Below the pieces are notes generated by a model. The model saw only the letters and a list, made by a program, of their open reading frames with translations, was not told the origin of the DNA and did not search any database. Below are positions 23,296 to 30,784 of a stretch of 32,321 nucleotides of DNA, piece after piece (the stretch's first letter is position 1; every line of letters starts with the position of its first letter). The stretch is from an uncultured Campylobacter sp. (GTDB lineage Bacteria > Campylobacterota > Campylobacteria > Campylobacterales > Campylobacteraceae), in NCBI GenBank assembly GCA_937965895.1, contig CALCKS010000306.1, positions 1 to 32,321 of the forward strand, in the 5' to 3' direction. The position numbers and the translations under genes were made by a program.

Positions 23296-23532
23296 ATTTG
23301 ACGTTTTTGGTTACCGCTATCTTTTAAATTTATGTTGTTTTATTTGATTCACTCGCCAAAAACGTGACTTTAAATTTGACAAATAAAAGCCTTGCCGCAA
23401 CGCCGTTTTGCATAAATTTTAAACCGAAATCTTTAAATTTAAAATCATTCAAGGCAATGTTTCGCTAAAATCGCCTTTAAATTTTGTGTTTTATGCTTTT
23501 TGCGGCGCAAATAACGAGTCAAATTTTGACTC
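23288..23532. repeat. Repeat-rich spacer between uppS and the prepilin peptidase
   Basis: The 339-bp gap contains: a 15-bp direct repeat GACTTTAAATTTGAC at 23288-23302 and 23366-23380; a 10-bp inverted repeat ACGTTTTTGG / CCAAAAACGT at 23301-23310 and 23356-23365; and a near-perfect palindrome GAGTCAAATTTTGACTC at 23516-23532. The inverted repeat just past uppS could end transcription, though no long T-run follows. No small gene was found. Confidence 0.6.
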
Positions 23533-23634
23533 AAATCGCGCGGTAAATTTGCGCGAACGTTGCTTAAAAACGTCGCCGCTAGCTCAAAAACAACCGCAAG
23601 CAGCCAAATGCATTATAAATTAAATAGGAGAGTT

Positions 23635-24456
23635 ATGATTTTCGCCGTTGTATTTTTTATTTTATTATTTTTTATCTTGGGCGCCGTAGTCGGCAGCTTT
23701 AGTAACGTCCTGATCTACCGCATGCCGCGCGGCGAGAGCATAAATTTCCCCGCCTCGCACTGCCAAAGTTGCAAAACTCCGCTAAAACCGTATCATAACA
23801 TCCCAATTTTTGCATGGCTGTTTTTGCGCGGCAAGTGCGCTTTTTGCGGCGAAAAAATCAGCTTTCAGTATCCGCTCGTAGAACTCGCTAGTGGCCTGCT
23901 TTGCGTGCTTGCGTATTGCGTTGAAACGCACGGACTTGAGCCTCTTACGGACGGATTTTACGCCGCGATTTTTAAGGCGGCGATGCTTGGCATCTGCTTT
24001 ATCTTGCTGCTAGCGCTTAGCCTGATCGACTTTCGTTACAAGGCTGTTCCGGATCCGCTGCTTTTTGCCAGCGTCGCATTTTCGCTGCTTTACGGTTTTA
24101 ATCTTCCCACCTCTTTTGACTCGGATGGGCTTTTGCGCGCCTTTGATTCGTTTATAAACGCCGCGATTTTTATGTTTGCCTTTTGGCTACTTCGCGCGCT
24201 CGTTAGCCTAGCTCTTAAGCGCGAAGCCATGGGCTCTGCAGATATTTTTATCGCGGGCGTTATGGGTGCTATTTTAGGTATCAAGCTAGGCCTCATGGCG
24301 ATCTATGTCTCGGCGCTACTGACGCTACCTGCATACGTTATCGTGCAAAAGCGCGGATACGAGCTGCCTTTCGTGCCGTTTTTGAGCCTTGCTACGCTTA
24401 TAGTTTATGCATTTAAAGATTGGTTTATCTACATCTTGGGACTGATTTATGGATAG
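23635..24456 (+). CDS. Type IV prepilin peptidase / N-methyltransferase (A24 family)
   Basis: 273 residues from ATG 23635, chosen because AGGAG lies 5-6 nt upstream and the protein then starts with its first membrane helix; the frame is open 25 codons further upstream without support. Cytoplasmic methyltransferase domain with two zinc CxxC pairs (CQSC and CAFC, about residues 43-75) after GSFSNVLIYRMP. Aspartic protease helices carry both catalytic motifs: SLIDFRYKAVPD and GSADIFIAGV. About seven or eight membrane helices. It processes prepilin-like substrates of type II secretion, competence or pilus systems; no pilin gene is in the window. C. jejuni has the same gene after uppS (about Cj0825, from memory). 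Confidence 0.93.
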   Translation: MIFAVVFFILLFFILGAVVGSFSNVLIYRMPRGESINFPASHCQSCKTPLKPYHNIPIFAWLFLRGKCAFCGEKISFQYPLVELASGLLCVLAYCVETHGLEPLTDGFYAAIFKAAMLGICFILLLALSLIDFRYKAVPDPLLFASVAFSLLYGFNLPTSFDSDGLLRAFDSFINAAIFMFAFWLLRALVSLALKREAMGSADIFIAGVMGAILGIKLGLMAIYVSALLTLPAYVIVQKRGYELPFVPFLSLATLIVYAFKDWFIYILGLIYG

Positions 24457-25474
24457 GACGGCGCGCTATCTTTTCTCAAACTTCCTAGGTACGTTTGCAT
24501 CGCTATTTGCGACGCTTTTTCTCATCATGTCGATCGTGTTTTTCATCCAGATCGCGCGTATCACCTCATACATCGAGATTACCTTTATAGAGCTTTTTAA
24601 ACTCTATATGTTTATGCTGCCTAGAGTACTACTTTTTACCGTTCCTATCGCATTTTTCGCATCACTTGCGCTCATGTTTTTCAGACTTTCGCGCGAAAAC
24701 GAGAGCATCGTGCTTTTTACGCTCGGATATTCGCCAGTTAGGATCGCTAAATTTTTCCTCATCGTTAGCGGCGCGGTTTCGGCCTTTCTCATCGTCACCG
24801 CGATAGTGCTGATCCCTACGGCTGCGGAGCTAAACTCAAATTTCGTCTCATACAAAAAAACCGTCGCCAAGCTAAATTTAAAAACAACCGAATTCGGGCA
24901 AAAATTTTCCGACTGGATGGTCTTTATCCAAAACGAAAAAAACGACGAGAACGGCACTCTTTACGAGGGCGTGACGCTTTATTCGCCAAAAGAAGGCGCG
25001 CACCGATTCGTCCTTGCTAAAAACGCTCGCCTAACCAACAACAACGCCGTGCTTGAGTTTACGCTATCAGACGGCAAAATTTACGATATCAGAGACGCCT
25101 CGTGGCATAAAACCGACTTTGGCACGATGAAAATCAGCACCGCCCAAGAGGACAGCGTCGCGCAAACGAAGTCGTTTGTGCAGTATTGGCAGGCAATGAG
25201 CGAGGATAAAAAGCGCGCCAAAGACTTCGCAACCTACGTTCTTATCGCGCTTTTTCCGCTAGCGACGACGCTTTTTGCTTTGAGCCTTGGTATCGTAACC
25301 TACCGCTACGAAAAGGGCTTTGTGTATTTTGGGATATTTGGCGTGCTATTCGGGTATTTTACGCTCATTATGCTCTTTAGCTCGCGCGTTTTTATCGCGA
25401 TTGCGGCGATATTTTTGTTATTTTTCATTGCCTCGATTTTTAGCTTTAGGGCTAAAATTTTAAAAAGATACTAA
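24449..25474 (+). CDS. LptF/LptG-family permease (YjgP/YjgQ)
   Basis: 341 residues. Three N-terminal membrane helices (about 10-35, 48-76, 98-122), a periplasmic beta-jellyroll-like region (about 130-245) and three C-terminal helices (about 255-340), the LptF/LptG architecture. The segment FFRLSRENESIVLFTLGYS matches the conserved coupling-helix region contacted by the ATPase LptB. It should extract lipooligosaccharide from the inner membrane for transport to the surface. Only one such gene is here; whether it is LptF or LptG cannot be decided by context. It overlaps the prepilin peptidase by 8 nt. Confidence 0.88.
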   Translation: MDRTARYLFSNFLGTFASLFATLFLIMSIVFFIQIARITSYIEITFIELFKLYMFMLPRVLLFTVPIAFFASLALMFFRLSRENESIVLFTLGYSPVRIAKFFLIVSGAVSAFLIVTAIVLIPTAAELNSNFVSYKKTVAKLNLKTTEFGQKFSDWMVFIQNEKNDENGTLYEGVTLYSPKEGAHRFVLAKNARLTNNNAVLEFTLSDGKIYDIRDASWHKTDFGTMKISTAQEDSVAQTKSFVQYWQAMSEDKKRAKDFATYVLIALFPLATTLFALSLGIVTYRYEKGFVYFGIFGVLFGYFTLIMLFSSRVFIAIAAIFLLFFIASIFSFRAKILKRY

Positions 25475-26458
25475 GTGAGGCTTAAACTCGTTTTTAGCTA
25501 CGACGGGTCGAAATTTCAAGGCTCGCAGACACAGCCGCACGAAAACGGCGTCGAGGACGCACTGGGTGCGGCTCTAGCGCATGTAGGGATCTTTAGCAAA
25601 ATAATCTCCAGCTCGCGCACAGACAAGGGCGTGCACGCAAACAATCAAGTAGCCTGCGTGGAGTGCGGCGAGCATTTTAAGGACTTTACGCGCCTAAAAG
25701 CTCTCATCAACCGCCACGCTCATCCGGCTATTCACGTCAAATTTATAAGTCGCGTTAAAGACGACTTTCACCCGCGCTACGGCGCTACGGCGCGCGCATA
25801 TCGATACGTCATCAATCACGGCGAGTTTTCTCCTTTTTTATCGTCTTACGAGACTTTTTTACCAAAATTTGACCTAAATTTAGCAAACGAACTACTCGCG
25901 CTTTTTGTCGGAGAGCACGATTTTAGCGCGTTTATGAAGCTTGGCAGCGATATCAAAAGTCCAGTGCGGCGCGTTGCAAAAGCGTTTTGCTACGAGCGCG
26001 GCGAACGAACGATTATCGTTTTTAAAGCAAACGGCTTTTTGCGTGCTCAGGTTCGCCTCATGGTCGCTAGCGTTTTAAAGGCGCTTGAGCTTGCAAAAAA
26101 CGGCAAATTTAAGGAAACGGACGCGCTGGAGTTTAAATTTGAGCGCGCAGAGGCGGCAAATTTGGACACAAATTTAAACAAAAACAGCCACGATAATATC
26201 CTGACGGCAAGTCACGAAAGCGTAAATTTGGCGAAATTTGAAAAAAACACAAATTTAACCGCCGAACACGTGGTTTACGTCGCTTCAAAATTTGACGATA
26301 AAAACTCAAATTTAAACGAAGTCGCAAACAACTGCCGAGATGAAAATTTCCTCAAAGCAAAAGAGCTTTTGCGCCAGGCTATCTACGAGCAAAAGCCGCT
26401 AACGCGCATCCCCGCACCGCCAAACGGTCTTTATTTAAACCGAGTTTTTTACGAATGA
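25475..26458 (+). CDS. truA: tRNA pseudouridine synthase A with an internal expansion
   Basis: 327 residues, while TruA proteins are usually 240-270. Family blocks: SYDGSKFQGSQ, the catalytic Asp D50 in SSRTDKGVHA, FHPRYGATARAYRY, GEHDFSAF and FLRAQVRLMV; the C-terminus PAPPNGLYLNRVFY is also conserved. Between them, residues about 218-290 are a hydrophilic Asn/Lys/Leu-rich insert without family counterpart; its DNA (about 26100-26350) holds ten AAATTT words. TruA modifies U38-40 of tRNA anticodon arms. The start is GTG directly after the permease stop (TAAGTG). The insert sits before the last helix and strand, so it may be a tolerated surface loop. Confidence 0.95.
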   Translation: MRLKLVFSYDGSKFQGSQTQPHENGVEDALGAALAHVGIFSKIISSSRTDKGVHANNQVACVECGEHFKDFTRLKALINRHAHPAIHVKFISRVKDDFHPRYGATARAYRYVINHGEFSPFLSSYETFLPKFDLNLANELLALFVGEHDFSAFMKLGSDIKSPVRRVAKAFCYERGERTIIVFKANGFLRAQVRLMVASVLKALELAKNGKFKETDALEFKFERAEAANLDTNLNKNSHDNILTASHESVNLAKFEKNTNLTAEHVVYVASKFDDKNSNLNEVANNCRDENFLKAKELLRQAIYEQKPLTRIPAPPNGLYLNRVFYE

Positions 26459-27399
26459 GAAATCAAAAAATAAAAGAAGCTATTGCTGCCGTAACGCAAA
26501 AGCAAAATGAGTGTAAAAAAATAGTCAAAAAATACTCTACATTTATGACTATAACGACATTTGTCGCACCAATACTAATTTTTATTATTATGGAGCGACG
26601 CTTTGAAATATTCTTTCTTTTATTTGCAGTCATCCCAATATACGTCACGCCGAGGATTCCAAAAGTAGAAAAAACGCTGGAAGAGTATAGAAGCTTCTAC
26701 AAAAATGTTTTTGTTAGCACGGTAATTGCCGATATAGATAGCAATTTTACATACGAGCCTCAAAAAGGCATCGCCGTAAACGAATTTTATAAAAGTGGAA
26801 TATACAGGCGCATAAATTTTTACGGCGAAGACCAAATAAGCGGTACTTACGCTAATGTCAAATTTCAATTAAGCGAGGCTATAAAAGTAGAAAAAACATA
26901 TGACTCAAACGGCTCAAAAAACCCTTATCTGGCGCTTTTGATAGTAAGCAAAGTCATATACGACGAATATATGGACTTTAACGGTACAGTACTAGTCTGC
27001 GAGTTTTATAAAAATTTCAAAGGACAAACGATACTAGCCGACAAGAAGGTGCTAAATACGAAAATATCTGGCGAAAAAGAGATACTTGATGATACGGAGT
27101 TTAACGACGAATTTCGCGTGTTTACCGACGACAAAATAGAAGCGCGCTATCTTTTGAGCCCCGGTTTTATGCAACGCCTACGCGAGGTTAAGCAGGGTTT
27201 TGGCAGTACCGTATCGCTAAGCGCGGCTTTTATGGATGATAAATTTTATCTCTTTTTAAACGGTGCGAAAGACCGTTTCGAGAGTTCGCTCTTTGACCCG
27301 CCGCTAAGCCTTTCTGATGCACAAGCCATAAAAGACGAGATCCTGCGGCTATTACGCGTCATAGACGAGTTAAATTTGAGCCTTGACGTTTATAAATGA
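26455..27399 (+). CDS. DUF3137-like membrane protein
   Basis: 314 residues. N-terminal helix rich in charged residues (1-28), two adjacent membrane helices (about 30-47 and 50-66), then a large soluble domain facing the cytoplasm or periplasm. The pattern of F/Y-containing strands (ISGTYANVKFQLSEA, FNGTVLVCEFYKNFKGQT, FNDEFRVFTDDKIEARYLL) matches what I know of DUF3137 proteins, which have no assigned function. It overlaps the truA stop by 4 nt (ATGA), so it is the last gene of the plus-strand run. Base composition is lower in GC than its neighbours, especially in the first half, suggesting more recent arrival or relaxed constraint. Confidence 0.75.
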   Translation: MRNQKIKEAIAAVTQKQNECKKIVKKYSTFMTITTFVAPILIFIIMERRFEIFFLLFAVIPIYVTPRIPKVEKTLEEYRSFYKNVFVSTVIADIDSNFTYEPQKGIAVNEFYKSGIYRRINFYGEDQISGTYANVKFQLSEAIKVEKTYDSNGSKNPYLALLIVSKVIYDEYMDFNGTVLVCEFYKNFKGQTILADKKVLNTKISGEKEILDDTEFNDEFRVFTDDKIEARYLLSPGFMQRLREVKQGFGSTVSLSAAFMDDKFYLFLNGAKDRFESSLFDPPLSLSDAQAIKDEILRLLRVIDELNLSLDVYK

Positions 27400-27432
27400 T
27401 TTTGTGCAGCAGTGTAAAGTTTTGTCTGCCTA

Positions 27433-27595
27433 TCAATATGGTAGATAAATCCAATTTTTCGCAATTTCTTTAATATCAAATTTCTCTATTAATCCACCAG
27501 TTGCATTAAAATTTTAAGAAGTTTTTATCTGCAAGAAATCTTTCTTCAGTATAATTAGAGTCGTTATTCTTGACTGCTAAATTTATGCCTACCAT
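27433..27595 (-). pseudogene. Small gene broken by a frameshift
   Basis: From ATG 27595, which has an excellent AGGAG ribosome-binding site, a 29-residue frame (MVGINLAVKNNDSNYTEE...) stops at 27506. Removing one T from the TTTT at about 27509-27512 continues the frame as FNATGGLIEKFDIKEIAKNW to a stop at 27433, giving about 53 residues. The restored protein is hydrophilic and I do not recognise it. It lies 17 nt downstream of the membrane-protein gene, as a second cistron of the same AT-rich unit. The short intact 29-residue version could also be made. Confidence 0.5.
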
Positions 27596-27612
27596 TTTTT
27601 ACTCCTTTAAAA

Positions 27613-28209
27613 TTAGTTGTTTATTAATTTTAATTTTGTTTTTTCTATTGAAATTCGTTTATCATTATTTGTTTTAAACTGCAAAATAATATCGTTACTA
27701 GTTAATTTGTGTAGCAATGCAAGCAAATTGTCAAATCCATTGGTTGTATCATATACACATAAAATAAATGTCGAATTTTCATACAAATCAATACCATAAT
27801 ATCCGCGTTTATGACCACAATCTTTAAAATATAAACTTTCCAACAAAAAACTTTCGCCGTTAAAAGCAATCAATTTTTTATCCGTTATGTAAAACCCTGT
27901 ATTTATAAAATTTTTTATAGTGCGTGGCAACACACTGAATAAAATATAAATCAACAATAATGAACAACAAATTTTATAAAATATCGTTTCGGTAACAATA
28001 GCTATACAACAACCAATACCGACAATTAAACAAGATAAAAACTCAACAAAAAGCCAAAATTTAGAGTGACAAGTAAATTTATAAAACACGCTTTCATCAC
28101 TATCAAGCTTAATATTATATTTTTCTAAAAGCTCTTTTTCTAAATTTTCATCATTTTGGAATTTTAAATTTTCAATATCGATTTCTAAATTTTCTTTTAG
28201 TTTTTCCAA
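27613..28209 (-). CDS. AT-rich hypothetical membrane protein
   Basis: 198 residues from TTG 28209; this start has AAAGGG 6 nt upstream, whereas the TTG at 28215 directly abuts the ribosome-binding site. A charged N-terminal helix (about 1-40), two membrane helices (about 50-72 and 77-96) and a C-terminal beta-rich domain (about 105-175) that resembles bacterial PH-like domains (TGFYITDKKLIAF, ESLYFKDC, NSTFILCVYD). The gene is far more AT-rich and uses different codons from its neighbours, pointing to horizontal origin. It forms a pair with the broken small gene downstream. Function unknown; a role in envelope stress or as an immunity protein cannot be excluded. Confidence 0.65.
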   Translation of the reverse strand: MEKLKENLEIDIENLKFQNDENLEKELLEKYNIKLDSDESVFYKFTCHSKFWLFVEFLSCLIVGIGCCIAIVTETIFYKICCSLLLIYILFSVLPRTIKNFINTGFYITDKKLIAFNGESFLLESLYFKDCGHKRGYYGIDLYENSTFILCVYDTTNGFDNLLALLHKLTSNDIILQFKTNNDKRISIEKTKLKLINN

Positions 28210-28265
28210 ATTCAACCCTTTAAAAATTCATTGGTAAACTCAATTTTGTTTGGTATCGTTGATAC

Positions 28266-28316
28266 TAAATTTATTAAATTTACTCTAAACAAACAGAATT
28301 TAGTTTAATAAATTTA
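28266..28316. repeat. 13-bp inverted repeat upstream of the AT-rich gene
   Basis: TAAATTTATTAAA (28266-28278) is exactly inverted as TTTAATAAATTTA (28304-28316) with 25 nt between. A smaller hairpin, GTATC-GTT-GATAC, lies beside it at 28253-28265. The pair sits between the ftsK-side genes and the AT-rich gene and may be a terminator or an operator. Nothing else is seen in 28210-28378. Confidence 0.45.
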
Positions 28317-28378
28317 CCTTTTTACATCCTTTGATATGAAATACGACGTGGATTTTTATTTTACCCAATTCTTTGGCA

Positions 28379-28471
28379 TTAATTTTTAAGATACACAAAA
28401 GCCGTCACGGACGCAACTATAGACAAAATAACCATAAAAGTTATGGCTAAGATTTTGACGTCTTTTCGCAA
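28379..28471 (-). CDS. Possible tiny membrane protein downstream of ftsK
   Basis: A 30-residue frame from TTG 28471: RKDVKI followed by a single hydrophobic helix of about 20 residues (LAITFMVILSIVASVTAF) and VYLKN. It starts 27 nt after the ftsK stop on the same strand. A basic N-terminus plus one helix is the usual shape of real bacterial small membrane proteins, but the ribosome-binding site is poor and no family is known to me. Confidence 0.35.
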   Translation of the reverse strand: MRKDVKILAITFMVILSIVASVTAFVYLKN

Positions 28472-28498
28472 ATTTTAGTCTTCTTTGTGCGGGCAAAT

Positions 28499-30607
28499 TT
28501 ACAAAATATCCCTCTGTCCTTTTGCATTCATCGGACTTAGCACGCCCATTTGCTCCATCTGTTCGATGATCGTAGCTGCACGGTTGTAGCCGATTTTTAG
28601 GCGTCTTTGGAGGTAGCTGATTGATGTTTTTTGCTCGCTTAGCACGATCTCTTTGGCCTCTTCATATAGTTCGTCTAGCTCGCCAGCTACCGCGCCGGAG
28701 CCTGCTCCAGCTCCGCCACTAGCGCCATCCTCGGCTAAAAATCTCTCGTCGTAGACCACTTCTTGCTGCGCTTTTAGGAAATTTACTATCGTATCGATCT
28801 CTTTTTCGCTAGCAAACGGTGCGTGTAGCCTAATGACGCCGGGGCTTCCAGGAGGGGTAAACAGCATATCGCCGCGTCCCAGCAAGCTCTCCGCGCCCAT
28901 TTGATCTAGGATTACCTTACTATCGATACGCTGGCCGACGCGGTAGCTGATGCGGCTAGGCAAATTTGCCTTTATGAGCCCCGTCACGACGTCCACGCTA
29001 GGGCGCTGGGTGGCCACGATGAGATGTATGCCGCTAGCTCTGGCCATCTGAGCTAGACGTCCGATGTATAGCTCCACGTCCTTGCCGCTAGTCATCATGA
29101 GATCGGCCAGCTCATCGATGATCACGACGATATACGGGAACTGCTCGCCGCCCTCCTCTTTCATTTTTTCGTTGTAGCTTTCGATGTTTTTGGTACGCGT
29201 ATGGCTCATTATTTTATAGCGGCGCTCCATCTCGGCGACCATATTTGATAGCGCAGTGATGGCCTGCTTAGCCTGCGTGATGACCGGAGTTAGCAGGTGC
29301 GGGATGTCGTTGTAGATGCTAAATTCCAGCATCTTTGGATCTATCATCATCAGGCGTAGCGTCTGCGGGCTGTTGCGATATAGCAAACTTAGCAGCATTG
29401 CATTTATACCTACGCTCTTGCCAGATCCCGTCGTGCCAGCGATTAACAGGTGAGGCAGCTTTTTTAGATCAGTGATAAAAGGCGCGCCGACGATATCCTT
29501 GCCTAGCGCGATAGTTAGCGGACTGCTCGAATTTTTAAAGACTTCGCTATCTAAAATTTCCTTTAGGTATACGGTCTCGATGTTTTTGTTCGGAACCTCG
29601 ATGCCTACGACGTCTTTGCCCGGTATCGGCGCCTGGATGCGGATAGTCTGAGCGCGCAGAGCCATCGCGAGGTCGTCTTGCAGGGTTAAAATTTTACTCA
29701 CCTTGATATGCGGCGCCTGACGAAACTCAAACGTCGTAACGATCGGACCCGTATATGTTCGCACGACGTCGCCGTCTATTTTAAATTTGCGCAGTTTATC
29801 GAGTAGATCGGAGATTTTTTGATCGATTTCGGCTTCGTTTACGCTGTTTGATCTTTTAGGCGGATCGGCTAAAAATTTAAGCGGCGGCAACGCAAAATCC
29901 TTAGGTTTTTCGACCTTGCCTTTTTCCATTTGTTCAAGCAGTTTTTTATTTTCGGCGACTTCGTTTAAGATCTCGACGCCGTTTATCGTAACAGTGCTTT
30001 TTTCTTCTAAATTTGACTCGCTTTCATCCTGCGCATCGTCTTCATCGTCCGGCTCGTCTACGTCCTCTAGCTCTTTGCCGTTTTCCTCGATCAAATTTGA
30101 CTCGCTTTGAGCTTTAGGCTTTTTGATTTGTCTAGGTTTTTTTTGCGATTTTGGTTTAACCTCACCCATATTTTCAAATTTATCCTCATTGGAGCTGGGC
30201 TCAACGAAAGCCTTTTTTAGGATAGCTATGATGTTATCCTGTGCGATGAGACCAAAGCTAAGCACAAAAAGCATCAAGATAAAAACCCACATGCCTATCA
30301 CGCCGGCGACGTCTTTTAGTGCATCATTTATGCTGTTTGCGACCAGTCCGCCGTAGCTAGCGTCCGCACCTGATTGAAACATCAAAAACGCCAAAAAAAG
30401 CAGCGCCACTCCGAGTGCGGTTTGGGCGAATTTTGCGCCAAAGCCGTCAAAATATTTGTAAATATAATACGCAAAAAATATAAAAACAAACGGATAAACG
30501 TAAGCTATAAAGCCAAAAAGCTTGAAATTCCAAAGCCCGATCGCGTTGCCGAAGCTCCCGACGAAATTTGCCGCGGGTGCGATGGTAGCGATCCCAAAAA
30601 ATATCAA
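28499..30607 (-). CDS. ftsK: DNA translocase FtsK
   Basis: At least 702 residues. N-terminal membrane helices (four visible, within about 1-125), an acidic low-complexity linker (about 145-215, with DEPDDEDDAQDESE), the motor domain with Walker A (IAGTTGSGKSVGINAM, near 390) and Walker B (IVVIIDELADLMM), the FtsK/SpoIIIE motif ATQRPSVDVVTGLIKANLPS, and a C-terminal gamma winged helix (about 635-702, SISYLQRRLKIGYNRAA) that reads chromosome-orientation sequences. It clears DNA from the division septum and activates dimer resolution. TTG 30607 is the first canonical start but has no ribosome-binding site and cuts into the first helix. Thirteen codons upstream an ATT (30646) lies 6 nt after AAAGGA, so the real protein may be 715 residues. 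Confidence 0.95.
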   Translation of the reverse strand: MIFFGIATIAPAANFVGSFGNAIGLWNFKLFGFIAYVYPFVFIFFAYYIYKYFDGFGAKFAQTALGVALLFLAFLMFQSGADASYGGLVANSINDALKDVAGVIGMWVFILMLFVLSFGLIAQDNIIAILKKAFVEPSSNEDKFENMGEVKPKSQKKPRQIKKPKAQSESNLIEENGKELEDVDEPDDEDDAQDESESNLEEKSTVTINGVEILNEVAENKKLLEQMEKGKVEKPKDFALPPLKFLADPPKRSNSVNEAEIDQKISDLLDKLRKFKIDGDVVRTYTGPIVTTFEFRQAPHIKVSKILTLQDDLAMALRAQTIRIQAPIPGKDVVGIEVPNKNIETVYLKEILDSEVFKNSSSPLTIALGKDIVGAPFITDLKKLPHLLIAGTTGSGKSVGINAMLLSLLYRNSPQTLRLMMIDPKMLEFSIYNDIPHLLTPVITQAKQAITALSNMVAEMERRYKIMSHTRTKNIESYNEKMKEEGGEQFPYIVVIIDELADLMMTSGKDVELYIGRLAQMARASGIHLIVATQRPSVDVVTGLIKANLPSRISYRVGQRIDSKVILDQMGAESLLGRGDMLFTPPGSPGVIRLHAPFASEKEIDTIVNFLKAQQEVVYDERFLAEDGASGGAGAGSGAVAGELDELYEEAKEIVLSEQKTSISYLQRRLKIGYNRAATIIEQMEQMGVLSPMNAKGQRDIL

Positions 30608-30770
30608 AAAACAAACGACTATAACTAAAACCGATTCTCTTAAAATGGCGCGTCCTTTAAATTCGGTAAATTTAAATTTGCGGGAGGACGAATCACGGAG
30701 CCAAATTTATCAAATTTGACCCCATTTTCGCTCCGCCCGCTTTGATAACGAAACTTTAATAAAACGGTAG

Positions 30771-30780
30771 ATTATAGCGA
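30771..30780 (-). promoter_or_regulatory. ftsK promoter -10 box
   Basis: TCGCTATAAT on the minus strand, 5 nt after the flgL stop; the same ten bases precede cmeDEF. The leader to ftsK is about 120 nt and can fold: CGGAGC (30696-30701) pairs with GCTCCG (30730-30735). Confidence 0.55.
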
Positions 30781-30784
30781 GTTT

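Noticed and set aside
23560..23634. 25-codon N-terminal extension of the prepilin peptidase
   Set aside because: No ribosome-binding site; AGGAG lies at the right distance before ATG 23635, which opens directly with a membrane helix.
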